In this document: positions 48,323 to 58,260 of the stretch, one piece after another
Position numbering within the stretch: the stretch's first letter is position 1
Layout of the letters: every line of letters begins with the position of its first letter
Origin: Rostrohypoxylon terebratum
Taxonomy: Eukaryota; Ascomycota; Sordariomycetes; Xylariales; Hypoxylaceae
Direction of reading: 5' to 3'
Assembly (NCBI GenBank): GCA_022497145.1
Contig: MU385874.1
Span: 186,001 to 250,000 of the forward strand
Length of the DNA stretch: 64,000 nucleotides
Made by a program: the position numbers and the translations under genes
Notes under the pieces: model-generated
The model's database searches: none
Told to the model about the DNA's origin: nothing
The model's input: only the letters and a program-made list of their open reading frames with translations

Positions 48323-48535
48323 ATGGATTCGGATTTCATCCTCTTCTGTGCGCTTTTCTTCCTCACAGCGCTTATGGGCTTTCTTATTATCCCAGATGAG
48401 TTCAAGACAAGAGATATTGCCAAATTCCTTTTGGTAGAACTGCCGGTTCTATTCCTATTCTTCATAGTTGGCACATATTTTCTGATTGGGATTGTGCTTC
48501 ACTTTCTTGAGGATGGCCGTTCAATCAGCATCTAA
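48323..48535 (+). CDS. small two-helix membrane protein, unknown
   Basis: Not recognised. A 70-residue ORF starting at an ATG in acceptable context (AACAACATGGAT). It has two strongly hydrophobic helices, FILFCALFFLTALMGFLII (residues 5-23) and LVELPVLFLFFIVGTYFLIG (about 38-57), separated by a short charged loop (PDEFKTRDIAK), and a short polar tail. Codon choices are mixed but no rare run is seen. It lies between the 3' ends of two convergent Dal5-type transporters, 413 bp after one and 211 bp before the end of the other. It could be a genuine small membrane protein or a chance ORF; the clean helix-loop-helix pattern favours a real gene. Confidence 0.4.
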   Translation: MDSDFILFCALFFLTALMGFLIIPDEFKTRDIAKFLLVELPVLFLFFIVGTYFLIGIVLHFLEDGRSISI

Positions 48536-48746
48536 GAGAGCTAAGATCGTACAAATGCTCTCTGTAGTTGCCGGTAAGTAGAACCCTGGACGGCAAGATA
48601 AACACACCTAGTAGTGTGGTTCTTATAATAATGATCACATAGCTAGTAGGTACCTATTTAATTTCACATCCCGTACATTCATCCAAATTGTTCTTGTTTC
48701 ATTCTCCTCTTTGTGATAGATCCCTCGCGTGCAATTGTCATGAGAA

Positions 48747-50518
48747 CTACCACCGATACTTCGCAGGTCAGCACGTAATATGCTTACATGAAGTATTCTG
48801 CTACTTACTCGAAATTCTTTATTCTCTCGGTCCGTTAGGTCGAAGAACTCGCTGTTCTCGTTATGCGAAAGGCCCGAGTATTTTCTGTCGCGTCTCCTGT
48901 TCTCCCAGGCGTAATATGCCATGAGCACACAGGTTGTTACTGCGGCCGCGGCTGTCGAGGCTACAATGACAATCTTAGCTGGGAGATAATGGCGAGGCTT
49001 GTCAGCGTCGCGGAACGTGAGGGGTCCGATGATGTTTCCCAAACAGAAAGAGATGAGTAGCACTGCATTCATCGTTACTTTCTTCGTGTGGCCGGCGTAG
49101 TTGGCCGCTGAATATGAGTACAAGAGCGGAAGAGCTGCGCCTATAACATTAGTCAAGTAGTTGCCTGTCAAAAGTGCGCCCTTGTTTGTTGTATTGGAAA
49201 ACGCCAGTAGACTACCCCCAAGAATGCCCCCTATGAGCAGGAGAATTATGATAATCGGCCCACGAACATTGTATTTTGCGGAGCTTACACCTGCCCCGAT
49301 GACGGAGATGCAAGTCAGTACACCGGAAGGAATCTGTAGCAAAGCGGTCTGTTTGGACGTGTACCCAAAGCCTTTAATGATGGTAGCCTGATAACTACTG
49401 ACAGCGCCATTCGGTATATTCGATGTAATGGTGATGAGGACGATGAGCCAGGTTTGAGGATCAGTAAAACAGTCCCACACCTGATATATCTTGAAATGCT
49501 TGTTCTCAATTCCAGTTTGGTTCTCACGGAGCCGCTCTATCGCCCAGATCTTCTCCTCGTGGGTAAGTCGAGACTTCATCGGGTTATCGGGGAGAAAGAT
49601 CATGGTTAGAGTCCCGACGACGACGGTGATAAGACCGAAAAGGAGGAACATAATCTGCCATGACGTAAATACCTCAGAACGGTAGTGCTGGAATCCGAAT
49701 GATGTGAGGGCTCCAATGATCGACCCTGTTCCCGTTCCAACATACCAGAAGCCAAGGCGTGCAGGCTGTTCGGATTTCTTATACCACATGCTGGTTACCA
49801 AGATGAGTGCAGGAGCTACTGCAGACTCGAAGCATCCTAACAATGTTCTCAGAGCTGCCAGAGCCGCCCAATTCTTAGCAGCGGAATTTAACGTAACCAC
49901 CGACCCCTGAAGTGACCTGATTAGTTACTAATCAATGGTAATATCTTTTTAATATCCTAGGATTATGCTTGGGTATCTTGATGAATGATATCTAAACAAG
50001 TCGCCGCGAAGTTGATCCTGGATCATCGAGCAGTTCACTTACCCAGAGAATCACGTTCGCTCCGAGGTACTTTGCTGTGGGCAGTCGTTGCATGAGGTAA
50101 CCTGTTGGGAACTCAAACGCTAGATACGTTATGTAAAATAGCGTAGCCAAAAGAGAAAATTGGTTCCCCGTGATGGAGGTATCCTCTTGGAGTCCCATAA
50201 CATTGGCGTAATTGACTATTTCACTATCAGCCCTAGAATTTGTCGAATGCAATAGGGGTCGGCTTACTTAATGTTTTATCGAGGTACTGAAGATTGTAGC
50301 AGGCCCCTATACCATTGATTAAATGTCTGTCGTGATGAGATCGATCGCCTGTACTAACACATAAGAGGTATGACCATCATATCAATCTTCCTAACAAGCG
50401 CTTTCTCGTTGATTTCTGTCATCACACTCGTGCCCTCGCGGTTGAGATATTCAAGCGCCGCATCGACGTCAGCGACTTGAAGGGTCTTCCCTTCCCCGTC
50501 CACCCTGTCAGACTCCAT
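48747..50518 (-). CDS. MFS transporter, allantoate-permease (Dal5/ACS) family, five exons
   Basis: Second predicted organic-anion:proton symporter of the same family. Exons 50359-50518, 50268-50306 (39 nt), 50043-50215, 48809-49906 and a terminal 12-nt exon 48747-48758 give 493 residues. Start MESDRVDGEGKTLQV. Family marks: KIDMMVIPLMWACYNLQYLDK across exons 1-2, INYANVMGLQEDT, EFPTGYLMQRLPTAKYLG, RTLLGCFESAVAPALIL, FLPDNPMKSRLTHEEK, YAGHTKKVTMNAVLLISFC and the tail AYYAWENRRRDRKY. The last exon encodes only Tyr-Arg-Trp then stop, after ENKEFR, close to the family's usual C-terminus. Without splicing, the frame would run on to 48635. All joins keep frame with GTTAGT/GTAAGC/GTAAGT donors. Convergent with the transporter at 45.9-47.9 kb; sequences are clearly diverged. 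Confidence 0.88.
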
Positions 50519-51248
50519 GATGAAATCGAGTTTGAAATGTTATTCTTGGATGAAGGTTGTACGAGAACCCGGGGACATTGGCTGTATACAACTAGCCTCA
50601 CCAACCAATGCTAGTAGGAAAATAGAAACAGTAATCAATGGTGAGACCTATATGGCTACTCGATAGGATTGGGGAGTTCAACGTATATTAGTACAGAAGA
50701 GGACACTGAGCGTCTTATTAGAAAACAGAAGCAAAGGTCTCCGAAGAAATCAGCATGGGTGTTACGGAGACATAGGTATAAACCATTTCAGACGAAGCGG
50801 CATCACGGCGGGTCGCCTATAATAGTTTGAAAGATTTAGGCCGGGTAGTATTAGATGAAGAGGTGAGGTGATTATCTGGTAATCACCTAGGAATAGATAT
50901 GTAGTATACTAGGTATGTAATGAGGTGATATAGAGTGTTAGATAAGAGGAGACATGAGATAAGCTGATGGATATTTCCGATGGCCGGGGATGTTATCTCC
51001 AAGGCTGATGGCTGGGATTGATAAGGCAGACGCGGGGAAAATCTGAACAAGTCTGAACATGGTTGGTTGAGTAAACTAAGACAGAACCGAGACTATGCAT
51101 AGCGGTTATCGAGGATGGATTTCCTTGAAAAGGAAACAAGGGTCACAATGAGCTGATCGGGGCAACCGCCTTACCCACGAAAGATCACACGAGGCCACAG
51201 CCTTGACAATCTAATAACCAATTAACACCACCGCCTAGTTGGCTTTCA
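50519..51248. other. intergenic region
   Basis: Upstream of the second transporter. I see no gene. Contains TAGGTGATAT/GAGGTGATTA repeats near 50850-50940. Confidence 0.5.
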
Positions 51249-51524
51249 CGTCGCCGACATGTTCCTGTATTGATTTAATAGGGCTCTGAGGCCCTCATGG
51301 TAGTCATCCGAAGCCTTTATATGCTTCCTGAAATTGATCCCGCTTTGCTTTGATAAGGGGGATCTACCTATCTCGAGTCCAAACTGATATCTGCGCTCTA
51401 GGGCCAAGCTCGGGACCAGCTGATCGGACGTGGCAATAAGCCTAGTCGGATTGAAGGACGAACTTAGTTGAGACAAGGATGTCTTAGATCCGAGGTAATT
51501 TTGGTTGATGTTATCGAGACTCAT
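51246..51524 (-). CDS. doubtful ORF overlapping the LSM3 stop codon
   Basis: Not recognised. 92 residues beginning MSLDNINQNYLGSK; its ATG overlaps the LSM3 stop as ATGA on the same strand. Mixed polar sequence with a basic C-terminal part (KQSGINFRKHIKASDDYHEGL). No membrane segment. As eukaryotic mRNAs are rarely bicistronic, it could be LSM3 3' UTR, a separate overlapping gene, or a fortuitous frame. Confidence 0.2.
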   Translation of the reverse strand: MSLDNINQNYLGSKTSLSQLSSSFNPTRLIATSDQLVPSLALERRYQFGLEIGRSPLSKQSGINFRKHIKASDDYHEGLRALLNQYRNMSAT

Positions 51525-51998
51525 GAAGAATTTTGAGGAGAGACAAGCACGACACTGTCACCTACAAACGGAAATTAGGTAAAGATCAATAAGATGGAGA
51601 GGGAGAGAGAAATGACGTTGATGATGTACCTCTCACAAATAACATTTCGGACTTTTTAGTTGTTGCCTGATAAAATGAGTTAGCAGGTCTACATATATGA
51701 TATAAGTGAACAAGTCTCACTCTGATTTCCTCATCCTCATCGTCCTCATCCACTGTGTAGATAGTCTCCACAACGTCGCCCAAGACCAGGTTCATATGGC
51801 TGTCGTAGGCCTAGGATTGATTGTCCGATTTAGTTAGTGTTTCTAAGTTTTCGTAGTATGTCCACATACGTGAAGGCGGCCCTTCAATTCCCGATCACCT
51901 CGTAGTTTCACGAAGACCACCTCATCGAGAAGTAGGCGCACAAGGTCAAGTGGTTCCGATACGGAGCCGCCAGCTGGACCCTCTTCGCCTCCAGCCAT
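51521..51998 (-). CDS. lsm3: U6 snRNA-associated Sm-like protein LSm3
   Basis: Subunit of the LSm2-8 ring that binds the 3' end of U6 snRNA in splicing, and of LSm1-7 in mRNA decay. Four exons: 51870-51998, 51721-51810, 51630-51666 (37 nt) and 51521-51561 (41 nt), giving 98 residues. The spliced protein shows PLDLVRLLLDEVVFVKLRGD and RELKGRLHAYDSHMNLVLGD (Sm1 motif with the RNA-contacting Asp/His-Met-Asn loop), then MLFVRGDSVVLVSPQ (Sm2, RGD). The N-terminus MAGGEEGPAGGSVSEP is short and flexible. The ATG at 51998 is chosen over upstream in-frame codons because it matches family length. Divergent from the mitochondrial expression factor with 665 bp between starts. Confidence 0.93.
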
Positions 51999-52663
51999 TT
52001 TGATAAAAAAGAACTTATAAAATCCTTTCAACTGGTTAATCTTGAAAGTTTCAAGTTGTGGTATGAATTAATTAAAGTCGAACGTGGGATTTGGCGCCGA
52101 AGTTGATCTGTTGTTCGAGTGTGAATTTGATGATGGAATGATTTTGAAGCTTTCAGGTCGAAACTTGGAAATAATTGTTAGTGAACTTGCGCACTGACCA
52201 CATGCGTATCTGTGTATCTACTAGGTAGGTATTGTATAGTGTACATACTAGGTACCTATGTATTCCCTGCATATGCATGGATGCTTATCTAAGCGTCTTG
52301 AAACTGCCACCTGGTGGGCCGGTGACAGGGATCCACTGACACAAAGGTACGAAGTACATCTCTGAGAATATCATGCATCCTCCAGATCCACCGCATCCAC
52401 TTCATCAACTTCTACTCTCCACATTCCCCGGATAACAATCCAGCTAACAATTACTAGCTTCCCCGCAAAACCATGTACTATGTAAGACAGCTCAATGGAT
52501 GATGGATGATGGATGATAGGTGATGGATGTTAGACGGTGATGAAAACCATGTACTATCGTCAATCTCATCGTTGCAGGCTTCTGTCATGAACTAACAAGC
52601 TTTTTTGGTTTTTTTTCTTCTGGTTTTCACCCCAACCATGAGTCTATCTAAACAGCTTCCGCC
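51999..52663. promoter_or_regulatory. divergent upstream region, LSM3 / mitochondrial factor
   Basis: Shared upstream DNA of two divergent genes. Contains (GGATGAT)n near 52496-52520 and T-tract at 52600-52618. No gene seen. Confidence 0.5.
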
Positions 52664-54805
52664 ATGTTCGACATCACCTTAATGATAACTTTTGGTGGCC
52701 GCCGGGCTCTTTCACATACACCTCCGAAAGGAACACATTCGAGGATCATTGGCATTCACCTACATCAAAATTCCAGAGTGGCTATACTTAATAATTCTTC
52801 ATGTCGAACATTCTATGCTTCTCCTGTATCCAAGGCCTCGGTCGATCCCGCTCATGCTATGAACATTATCTCGAGCGAGGAATTCGGTTTGTTCCGTCGC
52901 TTTCTCGATCTCAATGCAAAACAAAGACCCGGGATGACCGGTCCCTCGATTGAGAAGTTATCATCCACGGATCCCGCTGAGCAATTCGCTCGCCCGCTCC
53001 GAAATATTCTTCTGGCTTTGCGACTTGGGGACCCTAGGAGATTGCTCATTCACCTACGTTCAATCTTCAAAATCAGCCAACCTGAACTGCAAGAAGCTCT
53101 AGCTACTTTGCCTCGGACCACCTTCACTGAGATTCTATATCAACTAGATCCTCATAGGATTTGCAATGAAATCGATCCGACCGACGGGGCTAACATAAGT
53201 CATGGAATGTTTCAAATCTTAGGAATGGGATCTTACGTCGATTATTGGGGGATTCGAAAAATCTACGTGGATATACTAGAATGCTTGAATTATCTCGTGG
53301 TGGCACTGAAGGCCACTGGTCAAGCGCTACATGCAGAAGAACACCTTTGCCTTATCAGATGCGCAGGGGCTACTTCGGATCCAGACGCGGCGAGATGGGT
53401 ATGGAATGATATGAGAACTTCTACTATGGGGTTTTTGCGGCAAACAGAGATATTCAGCGAGTACATGTCTGCACGCTTCCTCACAATTCCTTTATACAAC
53501 AGCTACGACAAGTCTAGGAGAGTGCTCCATCCGCGAGATCTTCACAAAAACCGAACATCTTTCTATTTCAAGAACGTTTGGCGACTGGATCGCTTGAGAC
53601 AAAATGTCAGAATGAAAAATATGTATTTCGGGCTCAACAAACGAGAAAACCAAGCCAAGGATCTTCGCCGGAAAATGCGGAATATGAATATCGTTGCGAG
53701 GATATATCTCTTCGCCATCACTAAAGGCAAAACGAGACAAGAAAATCTGCTATATAACTCGATGATTGCTTTTGGGCGAGTCGGGTGTTTGCGGTATATC
53801 GGTTCCTTTATATTGAGACGTAACTTCGGCATTCACCTAGGACGACTTGTTTTTGAAGAGAGGAGTTTCGCCCCAAGCGATGATATCACGTCTGTCCCTG
53901 CCCATCTGCGTCCTTCGCACAAGCTCATGAGAGCCATTGTAGATGCGTATGGCTCAAATGGTGCGATAGACGTCGCTTACCAATTAATCGATTACATATC
54001 GAAAAAAGAGAAGCTTAAAATCCCGCAGTCCGTCTGGCATGACCTGCTGGAGTGGACTTACGTTTTGAGCTCGCGGCCTATATCTACAATGTGGAAGATT
54101 GTCATGTGGGACTTTAAAGTACCGCATCCCTCAGCGGTAGAGCTGCTGTTTCGTGCTATGGTAGAAGATGGTGTCGAGCCTCGTTTTGAAGCCTACGTCT
54201 TACTCATCAAAAGCATTTTGGCGCGAAACCAATTGAGCAGGATCTTTCCGTTTATGCCAAAATTAGTCGAATATTATGACGACATTTGTGAGAGGTATGA
54301 TGATGCGGCGATCGAGTATGCCCACATGGTCCAAGACGGAGTATTCATAAAAGAAATTATGCGTAGATACGAGCGGACCCGGTTCCTGAAAGCCAAGATA
54401 TGGCATGATATTCGGTGGATATGTCACAACTTCTTGTCGAGAGTCCGAAGCCATCGTCTTGATAACCCGCTTACTACTATCACGGTTCCGAACTTCGTGC
54501 ACGAATTCAACAAATTTGTTCCGAACCCTATCAAATATCGAACATCTACCGGCTACGTTGAATTGTTCGACCCAGCAGGGGAGAAGCAGCATCAGACGGC
54601 CATCGTACACCACATTCCCATGAAAATACCGAGGGCGGATCGAGCGCAGACGGAACTGATCATACAAACGAAGAGGGCCGAGCTCCTTCATAACCACTCT
54701 CTATTGGGACACCTACCAATAACCAAACTAGGTCTCTATACCTTTCTCAAAAGTACATCACGAGCGAGGATAAGGCGGAGACCCTCCCCCAAAGTAATTA
54801 GGTAA
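52664..54805 (+). CDS. mitochondrial expression factor, Aep2/ATP13-like PPR-type protein
   Basis: Likely needed for expression of a mitochondrial mRNA; yeast Aep2/Atp13 supports Atp9 translation. 713 residues, single exon. The N-terminus has basic, hydroxylated, non-acidic character with Arg/His-rich stretches, consistent with a mitochondrial presequence. The rest is helical, with PPR-like spacing such as DPDAARWVWNDM, AIVDAYGSNGAIDVAYQLIDYI and GVEPRFEAYVLLIKSILARN. The block IPQSVWHDLLEWTYVLSSRP resembles what I remember of the ATP13 family domain; a domain search is needed to be sure. The protein is very basic at the C-terminus (RARIRRRPSPK). No membrane segment. It could alternatively be another PPR factor such as Cya-5 type. 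Confidence 0.6.
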   Translation: MFDITLMITFGGRRALSHTPPKGTHSRIIGIHLHQNSRVAILNNSSCRTFYASPVSKASVDPAHAMNIISSEEFGLFRRFLDLNAKQRPGMTGPSIEKLSSTDPAEQFARPLRNILLALRLGDPRRLLIHLRSIFKISQPELQEALATLPRTTFTEILYQLDPHRICNEIDPTDGANISHGMFQILGMGSYVDYWGIRKIYVDILECLNYLVVALKATGQALHAEEHLCLIRCAGATSDPDAARWVWNDMRTSTMGFLRQTEIFSEYMSARFLTIPLYNSYDKSRRVLHPRDLHKNRTSFYFKNVWRLDRLRQNVRMKNMYFGLNKRENQAKDLRRKMRNMNIVARIYLFAITKGKTRQENLLYNSMIAFGRVGCLRYIGSFILRRNFGIHLGRLVFEERSFAPSDDITSVPAHLRPSHKLMRAIVDAYGSNGAIDVAYQLIDYISKKEKLKIPQSVWHDLLEWTYVLSSRPISTMWKIVMWDFKVPHPSAVELLFRAMVEDGVEPRFEAYVLLIKSILARNQLSRIFPFMPKLVEYYDDICERYDDAAIEYAHMVQDGVFIKEIMRRYERTRFLKAKIWHDIRWICHNFLSRVRSHRLDNPLTTITVPNFVHEFNKFVPNPIKYRTSTGYVELFDPAGEKQHQTAIVHHIPMKIPRADRAQTELIIQTKRAELLHNHSLLGHLPITKLGLYTFLKSTSRARIRRRPSPKVIR

Positions 54806-55069
54806 TCATCAATATGATGAGGATGCAGATGGTTTTCACTGAAAGCGGTAGCCATGTTCGCTACATGCCTCGCATGCACAGAGATCGCTGTTGACGGATC
54901 TCTCTACAAGGGCATGGATAGCAGCTGAAGTATACCCCTTCCATATACGTAGGTAATGACCACAATAATTTGCATAGATCGCTTTTGCTTCACTACCCAG
55001 TGTATAGCTCGTGATGCCATTTTGATTTGTATTAGAATTCATAGGTACCTTCCACTCACGTGAAGATCG

Positions 55070-56010
55070 TCATGTCTTGACTCTCTCTAACCTCAAGTCA
55101 TTGATATACATGTACCGGCTCAGCGCAATCCACCCCCATCGAAACCAAACCATCTGGCTCTTGTGCGCTTCGGTCATGGCTAGCCGCGCCGCGCCGTAGC
55201 TCTCGCGACCCCCGCCTACCAGACTGCTCATGCTGACTAGCGCCCCGGGGTTGCCCTTGTCGCTCTTGCGTCCGCCGCCACCACTCATGATTAGAGATAA
55301 CATGGTCGCAAAGACGTCGAGGAAACCCAGGTACTTGCGCGGGAGAGAGATCGTGGTGAGCGTATAAAGGTCGACTGGAGAGGCCCAGCCAGGCTTGCCC
55401 CGCGTCAGCGAGGATACGAAGACGCGCGCGCCGTGGTAGAGGGATATGTGGTTCGGGTGTGAGGATATGCCGTTCGCGTCAAAGGTTAGGAGGGCGTCGA
55501 TGGTGGCTGTGGGGTTGGAGTTGGAGGAGGATTTCTGGGTGAGATTCGGCGCGAAGGCAGAGGTCAAAAGGGTAGAGATCTTGTTGGCATCCCAAGTTAT
55601 GCTCATGGAGTCTTGGAAGTCGCTATAGCTCTGTCATTAGTACAACATGCACGTCGGATATAGGTAGAATAATGGACGTACGGGCTATCTATGACCAAAA
55701 CATCATCTTCGTTTTTTAGGCCAAGTAGCAAGCCGCTTTTCACAAGCTCCTTCTTGCGGACCTCGCCGAGACCATCAGCGTTGCCGGAGCTCAGACACAG
55801 GATCTTGACGTGGTTGCCAGACTCAGGACGAGTCAAAGCCAGCACGGTGGGCGCGAAGAACATAGCCTCATCATCAGGGTGCGCAATTAGCAGGCATATA
55901 CGCTTGTTACGCAGTGTTGGAAGGCGCATTTGCGCAACAGAGGCTGTGTATATGTAGAGAAGTGGTATGACCACGACGAGGACGCCGAGGGTGGAGAGAT
56001 TCAGATTCAT
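55070..56010 (-). CDS. GlcNAc-phosphatidylinositol de-N-acetylase (PIG-L/GPI12)
   Basis: ER enzyme for the second step of GPI-anchor synthesis: removes acetate from GlcNAc-PI. Two exons, 55682-56010 and 55070-55628, 295 residues, joined after the CCC codon boundary. An N-terminal membrane helix (LGVLVVVIPLLYIYTASVA) is followed by the metal/catalytic motif AHPDDEAMFFAP, the strand VKILCLSSGNADGLGEVRKKEL, and after the intron SMSITWDANKI, HPNHISLYHGAR and C-terminal helices. The HPDDE motif and HPNH pair are the PIG-L signature. Length is normal. The intron (55629-55681) has an ACTAAT-type branch site close to its acceptor. Convergent with the mitochondrial factor (264 bp) and divergent from the next gene. 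Confidence 0.9.
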
Positions 56011-56671
56011 CGTTGGAAATTCTCAAGAGAGGGAGCTCCAGGCTTCCCTACTCTTTTGACTAATGTTCATGTAAAATTTGGAAGCCGTGAAAATGCTAGG
56101 TGAGTTTTAGTGGCACCGTTGTTGATTAGATTCGATGGAAGTTGCATGAAGTTCGAACACGATCAAGAAAATCCGGGGCAATCGGAACCAGACAAATTCG
56201 GTGCTTGGACGCTCTTGTCTTGTCTGGTGGCCCGGCCAGTTCATTCACTATTGATATGGAGGGAAAGCACGACGATATTACTGCTGTAAAACTCGTCCTG
56301 AACCTAATACTTAGGTCCCTAGGTAATTACGCGCTAGCTAAAATTGGGAGGGACAGTCTTTCCATATCTCCTTGTTACATATATTAAGTAGGCTTAACTG
56401 CATTAAGCTTATTGTTGCAAAGATTAGTAATCTATATGCATATAGATGCTATCTTAATACTCCTTTCTGATTGGGTTTTGAGTTAAGGTACGTGTGCGGA
56501 CCCTACGTCACACGTGTGCTTAATAAAAATAAGCCCAGAAGCTCCTGCTTTGAGGACATCGACTGCAATCAATTCACATTATAACATAATAACATACCTA
56601 GTAATTTATTAACATAATTCCGTCCGAGATCATTTTCCATCCCATATCCCCTAGATTATCTAGCGCTCACC
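56011..56671. promoter_or_regulatory. divergent upstream region
   Basis: Between PIG-L and the fungal membrane protein. AT-rich from 56380 on. No gene seen; the ORF 56142-56387 has no match. Confidence 0.5.
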
Positions 56672-57391
56672 ATGGTTCAGACCCGAAAAGAAAGAAAGGC
56701 TGCAAATATTAAATTAGCTCACCCCGATCGATCAGGTCCTACTGAAGAGACCTTATTGAAGCTCGCCGAAGACCGCAACCTTTTTGAACAAGCTGAACGG
56801 CGTCAGGGGAAACAACCCAATGAGACCGAGATCGATGATGACGAGCCCTTATCCCCACGGGCTGAGAGGATCATGGACGCTATCCTCTGGAGCGTTAGTT
56901 TGTCCATGCTGCATTTTACTCTGGATGTCCTTGTCCAGCATCAATATGCCATCTCTATCGAATGGCATCGAATCATTATAAGAACAATCCAAGCCTGTGC
57001 TGGTAAGCTTCCAGCACCATATCCATTAGTTGACATAAATGAATACCTAGGTATATATAGAGCTAAGACTTGTCTCGTAGTGTTTACATTGCTCATCTAT
57101 GTGCTCCATCCACACCGGGCTTTCCCCCGCTTTTGTCCCGGAGTACCATTAAAGTACCAGGATCCTCTCCGACAGGCTATTTTCACCGTTGCTAGCATTA
57201 CTTCCGGCTGCTATCTGATCCATATCTCAAACAAATACAGCTATCTTGCTGTCATGAAACGATCGCCGCCCTTGGGTTGTATCTGGGTCTGGTCCGTAAT
57301 CGAACTAAACCTGCCTCTTGCTGTGCTCTCTTTAGCTGTCGCAGGCGGATTCTTCGTCCAGGGCGGATACACGATCAAGGCGCCATATTAA
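56672..57391 (+). CDS. conserved fungal multi-pass membrane protein (DUF7719-like), in-frame intron
   Basis: Function unknown. The first about 60 residues are charged (MVQTRKERKAANIKLAHPDR). After that come four hydrophobic stretches: SPRAERIMDAILWSVSLSMLHFTLDV, TCLVVFTLLIYVLH, AIFTVASITSGCYLI and WSVIELNLPLAVLSLAVAGGF. The ending FFVQGGYTIKAPY is distinctive. From memory it resembles the fungal DUF7719 family; that needs a profile search. GTAAGC at 57003 to TATAGAG at 57062 looks like a 60-nt intron whose length is a multiple of three: splicing gives 219 residues (IQACAAKTCLVVF), retention 239. Divergent from PIG-L. Confidence 0.7.
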   Translation: MVQTRKERKAANIKLAHPDRSGPTEETLLKLAEDRNLFEQAERRQGKQPNETEIDDDEPLSPRAERIMDAILWSVSLSMLHFTLDVLVQHQYAISIEWHRIIIRTIQACAGKLPAPYPLVDINEYLGIYRAKTCLVVFTLLIYVLHPHRAFPRFCPGVPLKYQDPLRQAIFTVASITSGCYLIHISNKYSYLAVMKRSPPLGCIWVWSVIELNLPLAVLSLAVAGGFFVQGGYTIKAPY

Positions 57392-57424
57392 ATGTATTTA
57401 GCAGAGGAGCAGCATTTGACTTAA

Positions 57425-58260
57425 TCATGTAACGCTTTCCCGCCTTTTTCGAATTTTGGGATATGAATCTTCTCTGTGTGATCTCGGACCTGAACTCTTC
57501 CTCGGACGCGGAGAAGTCGGAGACTTCTCTTCATCGCCACATGCAGCCACCCGATTCCGATGCATCGCCCTAGATACTAGATCCTCCAATCGGTATATCT
57601 CGGCCCTTTGGTCCTCAATGACAGCCTCCAGCCTATCGAGACTGTTATCAACTACCGCCTCCCTCAATCTATTCCTCAGTTCAAGCTCGCGAATTGTTCT
57701 TGAAAACGGTTAATGTGAGCACGCGCCGTCTGGAACTCAAGAGCTAGATTCACTTACGAAGATATCAAGCTCATCTGTGTAAATGAAACCCTAGCAGTCA
57801 ATGCATCTCTCTGCCGGACTAAATCCAATGCTTGCGTCCTGACGGGCAACCACGCCATCGCAATAGTCGTAGTGAATCCCCAACTGCTCGGCACGAGCGT
57901 CCATCGTTTGCCATCCCTTTCATCCTCACTACCAGCCTTGGACTCTATCACCTCAACCAATTCCAATAGTCTTTTTTCGAGCCTAACCAAGTCGTCCATG
58001 ACGAACGTATACATCTGATACTCGGGTTGGTATTTTGCATCCGGGCGATTTCCCGCAACCGCCACGAGTTCTGCTAGCCAAGCCGACTCCGTCTTATACC
58101 AAGAGAGCGATGTTTTAACCCGGAAATATTCCTGGTCACTGTTCCTCAGGTATGTTATTCGCGCATAGACGGCCACCACAATTGCCACGAAAAATGTGAG
58201 AATGCCAGCGACGCTTGAAGTGATGGACAGTGGCGAATCTTGCTGTGTCACATCCGCCAT
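57425..58260 (-). CDS. single-pass membrane protein with C-terminal coiled coil, unknown
   Basis: Not recognised. Two exons, 57758-58260 and 57425-57698, 258 residues. The start MADVTQQDSPLSITSS is followed by one membrane helix (SVAGILTFFVAIVVAVYARI, about 16-35). The luminal or cytosolic body is helical and charged (LEKRLLELVEVIESKAG). Exon 2 opens with a clear coiled coil (TIRELELRNRLREAVV, LDRLEAVIEDQRAEIYRLEDL) and ends in a basic, Ser/Pro-rich tail (RKSSGPRSHR). The intron (57699-57757) splits a Ser codon. The stop at 57425 is only 33 bp from the stop of the convergent membrane-protein gene. Confidence 0.7.
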
